A stretch of 64,000 nt of DNA from Balneolaceae bacterium (GTDB taxonomy: Bacteria > Bacteroidota > Rhodothermia > Balneolales > Balneolaceae). This document shows positions 10,133 through 18,932 of the stretch, piece after piece; position 1 is the first letter of the stretch; each line of letters starts with the position of its first letter. The notes beneath the pieces are model-generated. The model saw nothing but the letters and a program-made list of their open reading frames with translations, did not search any database and was not told the DNA's origin. Where the stretch lies: the NCBI GenBank assembly GCA_006969905.1, contig CP030887.1:1470001-1534000 (forward strand). The letters are read 5' to 3'. Position numbers and translations under genes: made by a program.

Positions 10133-11089
10133 ATGCAATATTTAGATTTTGAACAACCAATAGTTGATCTTGAAAAGAAAATTGAGGAATTAGAAAATCT
10201 TTCTACTGTTGGAGATGGCATACTAAAAAAAGAGATAGAGGGCCTTAATAAAAGAGTAGATGAACTTCGTGAGTCTATTTTTGCAAACTTAACGAGATGG
10301 CAGCGGGTTCAGTTGGCCCGGCATCCTGACCGTCCTTATACACTGGATTACATCTACAAGTTTGTGGACGACTTTGTTGAACTACATGGTGACAGGTACC
10401 ACTCTGACGACAAAGCAGTAGTAGGAGGTTTTGGCAGGATTGACGGGCATTCGGTAATGGTAATTGGTCAGCAGAAAGGAAGGGACACAGTTAGCAGAAC
10501 ATACCGGAATTTTGGTATGGCTAACCCGGAAGGTTACAGGAAAGCATACCGGTTAATGAAGCTTGCAGAAAAGTTCAACGTGCCTATCATAACATTCTTA
10601 GACACCCCGGGTGCTTTTCCGGGCTTGGAGGCAGAAGAACGTGGACAGGCTGAAGCAATTGCCAAAAATCTGAAAATGATGGCCATGCTTAAAGTACCAT
10701 TTATTACTGTTATTATAGGTGAAGGAGCGAGTGGTGGAGCCCTGGGGATTGGTATGGGTAATGAAGTATACATGATGGAAAACACATGGTACTCGGTAAT
10801 TTCACCGGAGTCTTGCTCATCCATACTTTGGAAGACATGGGAATACAAAGAGCAGGCTGCTTCGGTATTAAAATTAACGGCTAAAGATTTGGATGAGCTT
10901 AAAATAATTGATGGAGTGATTCCCGAACCTTTAGGTGGTGCTCATCGTGACCCAAACCAAGCAGCCGAAAGTGTTAAAAAGCAAATTCTGGAAAGCCTGA
11001 AGCGTCTTAAAAAGAAAAAACCTTCTGAGCTGGTTGAGCAGCGAATTGAAAAGTATGCTTCAATCGGGGCATTTGAAGTAGTAAAGTAG
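10133..11089 (+). CDS. accA: Acetyl-CoA carboxylase carboxyltransferase subunit alpha
   Basis: AccA transfers the carboxyl group from biotin-BCCP to acetyl-CoA as a partner of AccD, in the first step of fatty acid synthesis. The 318-residue protein has the normal family length. It has the N-terminal helical LEKKIEELE region, [11 protein letters not shown], the crotonase-like core with [25 protein letters not shown], and [11 protein letters not shown]. It begins a long forward gene block. Confidence 0.97.
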   Translation: MQYLDFEQPIVDLEKKIEELENLSTVGDGILKKEIEGLNKRVDELRESIFANLTRWQRVQLARHPDRPYTLDYIYKFVDDFVELHGDRYHSDDKAVVGGFGRIDGHSVMVIGQQKGRDTVSRTYRNFGMANPEGYRKAYRLMKLAEKFNVPIITFLDTPGAFPGLEAEERGQAEAIAKNLKMMAMLKVPFITVIIGEGASGGALGIGMGNEVYMMENTWYSVISPESCSSILWKTWEYKEQAASVLKLTAKDLDELKIIDGVIPEPLGGAHRDPNQAAESVKKQILESLKRLKKKKPSELVEQRIEKYASIGAFEVVK

Positions 11090-11090
11090 C

Positions 11091-11534
11091 GTGATCAGGT
11101 TCCCGGAAAAAGATCTTCTTATAGAATACACCCATTTACTCAGAAGCAGGTATGGTGAGACAGACAAGATGGGGTATGTTTATTATGGAAGGTATCTTGA
11201 ATATTTCGAAGTAGCGCGAACGGAAATGATCCGTTCTTTCGGCCTTTCATATAAAGAGCTTGAAGATCACGGAATTATGCTTCCGGTTATTCATTCCGAA
11301 TTGGAATATAAGCTACCCGTTCACTATGATGTTGTAATGCAAATTACCGTGAAAGTATTTGATATGCCCGGAGTAAGGCTTCAAACCTTTTACGAAGTAC
11401 GTACGGAAAACTCTGATGCTCTTCACGTACTCGGAGAAGTATCTCTTTGTTTTATGAATGCTGAAACAAGACGCCCTTGCCGTGCCCCGGAATATTTTTT
11501 AGCAAGTATAGAAGCCAATGCTAAAAAACTATGA
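11091..11534 (+). CDS. Acyl-CoA thioesterase, 4HBT (YbgC/FadM-like)
   Basis: This 147-residue hotdog-fold protein carries the motif RYGETDKMGYVYYGRYLEYFE, in which the Asp is the catalytic residue in 4-hydroxybenzoyl-CoA thioesterase-like enzymes. The start is GTG at 11091, one base after the accA stop, so it is cotranscribed with accA. It overlaps the next gene by four bases. A role in acyl-CoA turnover near fatty acid synthesis is likely. The substrate is unknown. Confidence 0.88.
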   Translation: MIRFPEKDLLIEYTHLLRSRYGETDKMGYVYYGRYLEYFEVARTEMIRSFGLSYKELEDHGIMLPVIHSELEYKLPVHYDVVMQITVKVFDMPGVRLQTFYEVRTENSDALHVLGEVSLCFMNAETRRPCRAPEYFLASIEANAKKL

Positions 11535-12007
11535 CTTTGAATATACAAGCTCATAACCAGTCATTATATATACTGGTGGCTGTACTATCAGGGTTTATTT
11601 TTTTTGCAGCTTTAGGACCGGGTTTATATGGAGGAGAAATCATTCCCAGGGTAAGTTGGCAGCATATTATGTTCAACTTACTTTGTCATCAGGATATAGC
11701 AAGGAGTTTCTCTATAAATGGAACGGCGATGGCCGTTTGTTCACGTTGTATAGGAATTTATGGAGCTTTTGTAATAAGTTGGTTGTTAATGCCACTAATT
11801 GTATATATCGTTGGCAATCGCTCAAAAATACTTTTGAAGTTATTTGGTATTTCAATAGCATCGAATCTGATAGATGTTATTGGCAACCTTATTGGTTTTT
11901 GGGCGAATACATCCGAATCCCGTTTTATATTCGGGGTATTATTTGGAGCAAGTTCAGCTCTGTTACTTATGAATGAATTTTTTAAACGACTAAACACAGA
12001 GGTTTAA
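11531..12007 (+). CDS. DUF2085 membrane protein
   Basis: This 158-residue protein has about four hydrophobic segments. It carries the DUF2085 signature LCHQD...RSFSINGTAMAVCSRCIGIYGAF, with paired cysteines that suggest a metal or redox site. Function is unknown for the family. It overlaps the upstream thioesterase by four bases and is followed one base later by a DUF4199 gene. Confidence 0.85.
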   Translation: MTLNIQAHNQSLYILVAVLSGFIFFAALGPGLYGGEIIPRVSWQHIMFNLLCHQDIARSFSINGTAMAVCSRCIGIYGAFVISWLLMPLIVYIVGNRSKILLKLFGISIASNLIDVIGNLIGFWANTSESRFIFGVLFGASSALLLMNEFFKRLNTEV

Positions 12008-12008
12008 C

Positions 12009-12572
12009 ATGGAAAACGAACAAGTACAACCCAGTTACTGGCCGTCAGTAATGATTGGAGCAATTATTGTAAGTGTAGTTACATCTATTTTTGGTTTTGC
12101 ACTTTTATACTATGTAGCTGGCTCTGAGCCCGGAATGGGTACTTTAATGATCTCAGGATTAACCATTCCAATTACGTGTCTTGTAGGTTTAATTGGTGGT
12201 ATTATATCTACCCGCCATTATGCAAAAACTTATGATATTACGTTTCCAATTGGAAAAGGTGCTTTGATTGGTTTGTTCACTGGTATAGCTGCAGCTATTA
12301 TGGCTACCATAATTGGTCAGATTTGGAATCTGGTAGATCCTGGTTTAATGGATCGATTCGGAGAGACAATAATTGCAGCCTTTGAGCAGGCAGGTAATAT
12401 TCCAGAGGCTCAGAAAGAAGAGTCAATTGCAAGCATGATGGAAAACTTTGAGAAGCAGAAAACTCTTGGAGGCATATTACAGGGGTTGGCAATAAACATG
12501 GGTGTTCTTGGTATCGTGAACTTGATTTCAGGAATGATCGGTGCAAAAATTTTCGCTTCTGAAGAAGAGTAA
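12009..12572 (+). CDS. DUF4199 membrane protein
   Basis: This 187-residue protein has four predicted membrane segments, with a conserved polar loop between the third and fourth that contains MMENFEKQKTLGG. The layout and composition match DUF4199, a family common in Bacteroidota whose function is unknown. It is part of a tight forward gene string upstream of a CPBP protease and cdsA. Confidence 0.8.
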   Translation: MENEQVQPSYWPSVMIGAIIVSVVTSIFGFALLYYVAGSEPGMGTLMISGLTIPITCLVGLIGGIISTRHYAKTYDITFPIGKGALIGLFTGIAAAIMATIIGQIWNLVDPGLMDRFGETIIAAFEQAGNIPEAQKEESIASMMENFEKQKTLGGILQGLAINMGVLGIVNLISGMIGAKIFASEEE

Positions 12573-12577
12573 ACCGA

Positions 12578-13555
12578 ATGGAGCAAACTGGCAATACATC
12601 GGTTGAAGATAATTCCCTGTTGATTGAGCAACCAGTCTCATGGGTAGAGCGAAATGGCTTTGCCCATTGGGCGGTTGCTATTTTTTGGTTTATAGCCGCA
12701 TTTATTTTTTTCCAGCTTATAGGTACGATTGTTGGGCTTGTACTTCTTTTTCCTGAAATAATGAATGCAGTTCAAAGTGGTGGGGATATCCAGGAAATTT
12801 TATCCAATAACCTTGACAAGGTATTTATTGGTAATTCTTTAGGCCAGCTTCTAATTATAGGTATTGCATCATATTTTATTGCCAAGTTACACGCTATTCC
12901 CGGTGAACACCTTTCTTTTTTAAGGCTTCAAAAAACATCTAATACTTTGCAGGTTACAGCAATTACTGCAGTTTTAGTATTCGCATTTATGCCACTGAAT
13001 GGTTTCCTGGGTTGGTTAAACTACCTTGTATTTGATGCATTAGTAGGTGTATTTCCAGGTTTAAATTGGTTCGTTGAAACCCAGGATTCCATGGCTCAAA
13101 TGATAAAAGGATTTATCAGTTCTGAAAATGCAATGATACTTGCTTTTATCCATATCGGAATTGTTCCCTCTCTTTTTGAAGAAGTTATGTTCCGTGGTTA
13201 CATACAAAGGGCGTTAGAAAAAAGCTGGGGTATTATTGCAGCAATTATCGTTTCCGGCTTTTTGTTTGGGGCGTATCATATCCAGCCCTCCAATTTTATA
13301 CCTCTTTCCATGTTAGGTATTTTGTTTGCTTATATTACGTATGTCTCAAATAGTTTAATACCTGCTATGGTAGCCCACTTACTTAATAATGGCGGTCAGG
13401 TGATTTATGGTTCCCTTAATCCTGAATTTCTTGAAATGGAGATGTCGAAAACACTGGAGATCCCGATCTTTATGATCATTGGGAGTGCCTTTGCATCCGC
13501 AGGTTTAATTTATTTACTTCACCGTCAAAAAAACGTTTTTAGAAAAGATGTTTAA
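12578..13555 (+). CDS. CPBP (CAAX/Abi-type) intramembrane metalloprotease
   Basis: This 325-residue multi-span membrane protein has the three metal-binding motifs of the Rce1-like family: EEVMFR (Glu201, Glu202, Arg206), FGAYH (His234) and HLLNN (His267). These residues form the active site in family members. In bacteria such proteins serve in prenyl-like processing, bacteriocin immunity or membrane-protein turnover; the substrate here is unknown. It overlaps the following DUF2007 gene by eight bases. Confidence 0.9.
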   Translation: MEQTGNTSVEDNSLLIEQPVSWVERNGFAHWAVAIFWFIAAFIFFQLIGTIVGLVLLFPEIMNAVQSGGDIQEILSNNLDKVFIGNSLGQLLIIGIASYFIAKLHAIPGEHLSFLRLQKTSNTLQVTAITAVLVFAFMPLNGFLGWLNYLVFDALVGVFPGLNWFVETQDSMAQMIKGFISSENAMILAFIHIGIVPSLFEEVMFRGYIQRALEKSWGIIAAIIVSGFLFGAYHIQPSNFIPLSMLGILFAYITYVSNSLIPAMVAHLLNNGGQVIYGSLNPEFLEMEMSKTLEIPIFMIIGSAFASAGLIYLLHRQKNVFRKDV

Positions 13556-13826
13556 AGATCATAAGCCTGACGAAATCGAAAATTGGGTATGCGTACTCGA
13601 ACGCAGTACAAAACTGGAATTGGAGATGGCAAAAAACTATCTCTCCAATTTGATGATCCCATCCAATATCCTTTCAAAACAAGATTCTTCCTACAACCTT
13701 GGAGTGGGGGATATGGCCCTGGCCTATCTGTATGTTCCGATTGATTACGAGAAAAAAGCCCGAAAAGCGTTAGAAGAGTTGGAAAAATCAGACTTTGATA
13801 CAGAGGAAGGAGAAGATATTGAGTGA
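13548..13826 (+). CDS. DUF2007-type small protein
   Basis: This 92-residue protein has a ferredoxin-like pattern: VCVLERSTKLELEMAKNYLSN, then DMALAYLYVPIDYEKKARKALEEL. This fits DUF2007 (putative signal-transducing protein). The C-terminus is acidic. It overlaps the protease gene upstream and cdsA downstream, so translation is probably coupled. Function unknown. Confidence 0.75.
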   Translation: MFKDHKPDEIENWVCVLERSTKLELEMAKNYLSNLMIPSNILSKQDSSYNLGVGDMALAYLYVPIDYEKKARKALEELEKSDFDTEEGEDIE

Positions 13827-14640
13827 GTTGCTCAAACGTATTCTTTTCGCCGTTCCAGCCGCCATACTTTTTCTTGGTTCCATGTGGCTTGGTGGTTGGG
13901 TATTTAAAGGTGTTCTTATCATTATTGGTCTCTTCATTCAATTCGAAATCATAAGGCTTTTAAATAAAGCAGAAGTACCCACAGACCGCATCTTTCCATA
14001 CAGTATTGGTCTATGGGTGATGCTATTTCCTTTTGTTCCTTTTGCAGCCGAAATCGGGTTGGGGTTATTTCTTTTCTTTATTGCTATACAAACTTTCAAT
14101 ACCCGCGAACGGAGTTTTAATGAATTAACATCCACTTTTTTTGCCGGGATATACGCCCCCCTCGGATTACTCACTTTGATGCTTATCCGTGATTTCGGAA
14201 GCAATGAGCAAGGCTTTGCGCTTGCTTTAACCATTGTGCTCATGATTTGGGGAGGTGATATTTTTGCCTATATGGGAGGCAAAACATTTGGCAAAAGGCC
14301 TTTGGCTTCAGTAATAAGTCCGAAGAAAACAATCGAAGGCTTCCTTTTTGGTTTTGTTGGATGTACTGTTGGATTGGCGGCTTCTATTTATTTCATCCCT
14401 TTTGATTCTCCACTAAAAATGTTTACAGGATTACCCCTGGTTTTGGTTATTGGCATATTTGGTCCAGTTGGTGATTTAATTGAAAGTAAAATGAAAAGAA
14501 AAGCAGGGGTAAAAGACTCATCAAGTTTACTACCGGGTCACGGTGGTTTTTTTGATCGTTTTGATGCGCTAATTTTAGCTTCACCTGCAATGTTTATTTA
14601 TATAAGAGCATTGGAATATTTAGGATATGTGTCACTTTAA
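13819..14640 (+). CDS. cdsA: Phosphatidate cytidylyltransferase
   Basis: CdsA makes CDP-diacylglycerol from phosphatidate and CTP in the inner membrane. The protein has about eight membrane segments and the family signature near the end: SPKKTIEG, GDLIESKMKRKAGVKDSS, LPGHGGFFDRFDAL. I chose TTG at 13819 as the start (273 residues) because AGGAGA lies at the right distance before it; an earlier in-frame TTG at 13795 is less likely. It overlaps the DUF2007 stop by eight bases and the next gene by fourteen. Confidence 0.92.
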   Translation: MSELLKRILFAVPAAILFLGSMWLGGWVFKGVLIIIGLFIQFEIIRLLNKAEVPTDRIFPYSIGLWVMLFPFVPFAAEIGLGLFLFFIAIQTFNTRERSFNELTSTFFAGIYAPLGLLTLMLIRDFGSNEQGFALALTIVLMIWGGDIFAYMGGKTFGKRPLASVISPKKTIEGFLFGFVGCTVGLAASIYFIPFDSPLKMFTGLPLVLVIGIFGPVGDLIESKMKRKAGVKDSSSLLPGHGGFFDRFDALILASPAMFIYIRALEYLGYVSL

Positions 14641-15655
14641 AATTAGCTGGCAAACAAAAGCACTTGCCCTTAAAGATGTATTTACGATAGCCAGGGGGTC
14701 CAGAACTCATCAGCATAACGTATTTGTTCAGATTGAAAAGGATGGAGTAACCGGGGTTGGAGAGGCAAGCCCCAACAAGAGATATGATGAAACGCCTGAA
14801 ACAGTTAGTAAAGAACTGGAAGCGTTTGATCCCTCTATCTTAGGAGGACTTCAATCACCGGAAGAAGCAGAGCAGGCGCTGGATCAATTTGGTTTCAAAA
14901 ACCAATCGGCAAAAATAGCGCTGGAAATGGCCTGGTTAGATTGGTGGGCAAAGTCACAAGAACAGCCGTTATGGAAGCTATGGGGTTATCAGTCACCAAC
15001 AGGGCCGGTAAGTTCATTTACAATTGGCATAGACAGTTTTGAAGTGATGCAGAAAAAGATTCTGGATGCCAAAAAATATCCTTTGTATAAGATTAAACTG
15101 GGTACCGATCATGACCGTGAGATTATACAGGCAATTAGGGAAGTTACTGACAAACCTATTCGTGTTGATGCTAATGAAGGCTGGAAAACGGTGGATCAGG
15201 CACTTACTGAAATTGAGTTTTTGAGATCGCAAAATGTGGAACTGGTTGAACAACCCATGCATGCAACCATGATAGAGGAGTTAAAAGAGCTTAAACAAAA
15301 TGCATCGTTGCCTCTTTGTGCGGATGAAAGTTTTACAGGAAGCGAAAGCCTGGATGAAATTGCGGAATGCTTTCATATCATAAATATTAAGCTGATGAAA
15401 ATCGGCAGTATGGTAAAAGCAAGAAGAGCTATTAAGCAAGCACATCAACTTGGATTAGAAGTAATGATCGGGTGCATGATTGAAAGCTCTCTGGCTAATG
15501 CTGCCGGAGCTGTAATTGCGCTTGATGCCGAATATGCTGATCTGGATGGCCATGTTCTTATTTCAAATGATCCCTACAAAGGCCTTGAAATATTAGAAAA
15601 CGGGCATATCCGGCTTTCTTCTATGCCGGGACTTGGAGTTACCGCTTCACATTAA
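14627..15655 (+). CDS. Dipeptide epimerase (L-Ala-D/L-Glu epimerase-like, enolase superfamily)
   Basis: The enzyme probably epimerises dipeptides released from murein, feeding peptidoglycan recycling. The 342-residue protein has all enolase-superfamily catalytic marks: KIK (Lys155, Lys157), Asp181 in VDANEGW, Glu209 in VEQP, Asp233 in CADES, and Lys255/Lys258 in NIKLMKIGS. These fit AEE better than muconate cycloisomerase, though the DxD pattern for Ala-Glu specificity was not verified. It starts inside the cdsA gene. Confidence 0.88.
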   Translation: MCHFKISWQTKALALKDVFTIARGSRTHQHNVFVQIEKDGVTGVGEASPNKRYDETPETVSKELEAFDPSILGGLQSPEEAEQALDQFGFKNQSAKIALEMAWLDWWAKSQEQPLWKLWGYQSPTGPVSSFTIGIDSFEVMQKKILDAKKYPLYKIKLGTDHDREIIQAIREVTDKPIRVDANEGWKTVDQALTEIEFLRSQNVELVEQPMHATMIEELKELKQNASLPLCADESFTGSESLDEIAECFHIINIKLMKIGSMVKARRAIKQAHQLGLEVMIGCMIESSLANAAGAVIALDAEYADLDGHVLISNDPYKGLEILENGHIRLSSMPGLGVTASH

Positions 15656-15688
15656 GATATTCCGCCTTTCGGAATAAAAAATAGGGTA

Positions 15689-16435
15689 ATGCAACAAGTG
15701 TTGACGATAGAGGGGTTGTCAAAAAGGTTTGGCAAAAAAAATGTATTAACTGATGTCAATCTGACTATTGATAAAGGGGAGTGCCTGGGATTAATTGGTA
15801 AAAACGGATCGGGGAAAAGTACGCTCATCAATATAATCATTGATGTTGTAAAGCCTGATTCCGGCTCCATTTTGATTTTTGATGAATACATTAACGATGA
15901 ACAGGTTGAGGTAAAGAAAAAAATTGGTGTACTACCTGAATTCAATCCCGTGATAGAAGAATTTTCTCTCCAAGATTATCTTGAATATGTAGGGTTGATT
16001 TACCAACTGGATAAAGAACTGATTAAAACCCGGAGCGAGTACCTTATCGATTATTTTTTTGAAGAAGAGCCTGATCAAAAAAAATCGATCGGGCAATTTT
16101 CAAAAGGGATGAAAATGAAGACAGGCCTTTGTGCCGCTCTTATCCATAAACCGGAATTCCTGATCCTGGATGAGCCTTTTGATGGTATGGATATGTTTTC
16201 CAGTAAAAACTTGGTTGAATTTCTTAACGATTATCGTGAGCGAGGCAATACCATTCTGGTATCTTCCCATGACATGCTTTTTATGGAGCGCATCGTAACC
16301 AAAGTTTCTGTCATCAAAGAAGATATACTTCAAACAATTTCCAAAGAGGAGATCTTATTAAGCGGGGAAGGTTTTGAAGAGTACGTGGCAGAAAGGATGG
16401 GCTATAACCCAAAAGAGATCAAAGAATTCTCCTAA
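15689..16435 (+). CDS. ABC transporter ATP-binding protein
   Basis: This 248-residue ATPase has Walker A GKNGSGKST at ~37-45, the signature as FSKGMKMK (in place of LSGGQ), Walker B FLILDEPFDGMD and switch His in VSSHD. This is the type found in small exporters with one membrane subunit. Its TAA overlaps the ATG of the permease reading frame (TAATG at 16433-16437), so the two are translationally coupled. Confidence 0.92.
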   Translation: MQQVLTIEGLSKRFGKKNVLTDVNLTIDKGECLGLIGKNGSGKSTLINIIIDVVKPDSGSILIFDEYINDEQVEVKKKIGVLPEFNPVIEEFSLQDYLEYVGLIYQLDKELIKTRSEYLIDYFFEEEPDQKKSIGQFSKGMKMKTGLCAALIHKPEFLILDEPFDGMDMFSSKNLVEFLNDYRERGNTILVSSHDMLFMERIVTKVSVIKEDILQTISKEEILLSGEGFEEYVAERMGYNPKEIKEFS

Positions 16436-17774
16436 TGAATGGGTTGGTTTATTTCCTGATCAGGAAAAAGCTGCAAGCTATTCCAAAGTGGCCGAATATT
16501 GCCAGGTTTACACTCTATACAATTGCTGCGCTCTTCGGGGGCTTAGCAACGGGTTTGGATTGGGTGCTCTTATTGATATTGTGGCAACTTCCCCGGCTGT
16601 TCAAACTCACCAGGTACTTACTATTTATACATTGCTGTTCGGCTTTTTGCTGTTTTTAATTGATTTGTATCCCGTACCAAAACTTATAGGCGGCGAGCTT
16701 CCTAATTACTATCCTATAGAAGCTGTTACAAAGCTGAAAATAAGCATTACGTTTAGCGTACTAAGGCATTTTGTTTTCTTCATCGTATTTATGCACATAC
16801 TGGTATCGTATGTAAGTAAGGCTGTCGATTTTGCTGATGGCACACTCAGCTTTGTTCTTCTGATGAGTTTTTATCTTACCAACAGAACCTTTGTAAACCT
16901 GATTTCTTATGAAGTCAAAAATGGCTTTTTGATTACTATATCCGGGATAGCCCTGGTAAGCTTGGGGATGGTGCTCTACTGGTACAATGGCTTTTCAGAT
17001 TTGATTTTCCTGAGTTGTATGCTTGTTTTTCTTGCCCTCTTCATACTCTATGTATTGTCTGAAGTAAAGCGGAAGACAAAGATCAAAAAAAATCAAAATG
17101 CATATCGCAAAACACTATTCCTAAGAATGTTCTCAAAAAAGGAACTACGTGTTCTTATTCTTATGGGCTTCACGGTAAAGCTATTCATATTGCTTTTCCT
17201 GGGTATTACTTTAACCAAAAAAGGAGATCTGCCCTTTAGTTTGCAAGCACTGCTATATTTGGGTATTTCTCCTTTGGTTTTGTTTAACTACATGGGTCTC
17301 AATTTTTTTGGGATTAACCGGACTCATTTTTTTACTCATTTACTAAGATCAGCAAAAGCCACAACTCTCTTTAAATTGTATGGAAGGTTTATGGTCATAT
17401 TGGGAATTATTGATCTGTTTTTATTGGGCATTTTTCTGGTAGTTACAAGTACTTTTTCCTTCGAGATCATCACTTTTTACATAGCTACTTTTGCACTGCT
17501 ATTTTTTGCAGGTTTTTATCTTTCCTTAAAAACGCCTGTTGTAAGAGACAATTTCATTTCTTTCGATTTCACAAAAAATGCTTCAAGTATCAGCCTGCCG
17601 GCAATTATCTCTGGCTTTGTAATTATCAGTATTACATACAGCATTCAATTTCTACCGTATTACTATGCGATTTATGCTCTTATGATTGCCCTGAGTGCAT
17701 ATTTGATTAAAAGGTGGAAGTATAGCATGGGAGAAATCGGCCAAAAGATGATTATTAAAATGAGGAAAGCATAA
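16435..17774 (+). CDS. ABC transporter permease, apparent -1 frameshift at ~16551-16557
   Basis: The coupled ATG at 16435 reads MNGLVYFLIRKK...AALFGGLATGL, a plausible membrane-protein start, but that frame runs out at 16659. The rest of a roughly 446-residue, ~10-span permease (GALIDIVATSP...IIKMRKA) continues in the -1 frame to 17774. The frames join smoothly at GGGTTTG (16551-16557), read as G GGT TTG in the first frame. That is the X XXY YYZ form of a slippery site. Upstream of the join, the second frame encodes only out-of-frame sequence from the ATPase gene. A one-base deletion, a sequencing error in the G/T runs, or programmed frameshifting could each explain this. Confidence 0.75.
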
Positions 17775-17832
17775 GCTTTAGAATGAAGTTGCAAGTATTG
17801 TTGTTGGTTTATGCGAAACATAAAAAGATGCT

Positions 17833-18735
17833 ATGAAAACAATACTTATTACAGGCGGAACAGGGTTTATTGGAGAAGAACTTCGTGAGATGTTACTGCG
17901 GGATGGGAATAATGTAATCATAGTGACCCGCTCTCCTGAAAAATATGAAAGCATTGCTGCTAAGAATCAACGGTTTATAAGCTGGGATGATGATCTTGTA
18001 AATGCGATGAACGAGTCGGATGTAGTAGTTAACCTGGCAGGGGAAAGTATTTTTGGCGAACGCTGGACGGATGAAACAAAGAAGAGAATTTATGACAGCC
18101 GGATTGAGACTACCCGGAAATTAGTGGACGCAATTCAGGAATCAGATAATAAACCGGATGTATTCGTTTCAGCATCGGCCTCTGGGATTTATGGCAATCA
18201 GGGAGATCGTATTCTTGATGAAAGCGAAGAAGCTGCTTCCGATTTTTTGGCAGAGGTATGTGTGGATTGGGAAAAGGAATCCCAAAGAGCATCAGAATTC
18301 GGGGTTAAAGTTGTTAATCCACGCATTGGTATTGTACTGGAAGAAGGTGGAGGAGCCCTTGAAAAAATGATCCCACCATTTCGCTTTTTTATTGGTGGCC
18401 CCATTGGAGATGGGAAACAATATATGAGTTGGATTCACCGTAGCGATTTATGCCGTGCATTGATTTATCCCATTTTCAACGAGGAATTAGAGGGAGCCTA
18501 CAATGTTTGTTCACCATATCCTGCTACTATGAACGAATTTGCTGAAACACTTGGAGAAGTGATGAACCGCCCTTCATTTTTCAGGGTGCCTTTATTTGCA
18601 CTTAATATTGCATTGGGTGAAGCAGCAAAACCTATAAGTGACAGTATTCGCATGCAGCCTAAAAAACTGCAATTGTCTGATTTTGAATTTGAGTACGAAA
18701 ACCTGGAAGAAGCTTTGGCAGATATTATCGCCTAA
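17833..18735 (+). CDS. TIGR01777-family NAD(P)-dependent epimerase (YfcH-like)
   Basis: This 300-residue extended SDR protein begins with the nucleotide-binding motif GGTGFIGEEL. It contains VVNLAGESIFGERWT, SASASGIYGNQG (active-site Tyr region) and the C-terminal DUF1731-like segment PSFFRVPLFALNIALGEAA. Family members are widespread and poorly characterised. The stop codon lies within the left arm of the inverted repeat that follows. Confidence 0.9.
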   Translation: MKTILITGGTGFIGEELREMLLRDGNNVIIVTRSPEKYESIAAKNQRFISWDDDLVNAMNESDVVVNLAGESIFGERWTDETKKRIYDSRIETTRKLVDAIQESDNKPDVFVSASASGIYGNQGDRILDESEEAASDFLAEVCVDWEKESQRASEFGVKVVNPRIGIVLEEGGGALEKMIPPFRFFIGGPIGDGKQYMSWIHRSDLCRALIYPIFNEELEGAYNVCSPYPATMNEFAETLGEVMNRPSFFRVPLFALNIALGEAAKPISDSIRMQPKKLQLSDFEFEYENLEEALADIIA

Positions 18736-18927
18736 CCTGAGTTCGAGATAAGAATTAGCTAACAGAGTGCCCAAGCAAATTTTTAAGTCATTCCCGTGCA
18801 TACGGGAATCTGGATTTAGCTTTTAGCAACAGGATTTCGCCCTTTGCACAATTTCAGATTCCGGCATTCGGTGCGGAATGACCTTTTCAGGTAGATTGAG
18901 AATATTCTTATCTCGAACTCAGGTTAG
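18732..18927. repeat. 196-bp element with perfect 24-bp terminal inverted repeats (MITE-like)
   Basis: The left arm (18732-18755) and right arm (18904-18927) are exact reverse complements over 24 bases; each begins or ends with CTAACCTGAG/CTCAGGTTAG. Inside are smaller palindromes: ATTCCCG tgca ta CGGGAAT near 18791-18810, and a related ATTCCGgcattcggtgCGGAAT near 18860-18881. No reading frame fits. It lies between convergent genes and includes the stop codon of the left one. It may be a non-autonomous mobile element, a REP/BIME-like unit, or a transcription barrier. Confidence 0.75.
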
Positions 18928-18932
18928 ACAAG

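Noticed and set aside
12304-12631. Minus-strand frames over the DUF4199 and CPBP genes
   Set aside because: Shadows of well-supported forward genes with family motifs.
16374-16550. The second-frame extension of the permease upstream into the ATPase gene
   Set aside because: It is an out-of-frame translation of the ATPase gene and its protein has no membrane character; the coupled ATG at 16435 is far better.
18732-18927. Reading the 196-bp element as an integron attC site
   Set aside because: End cores fit, but it is longer than usual attC sites, has no cassette beside it and lies between core genes; kept as a MITE-like repeat.
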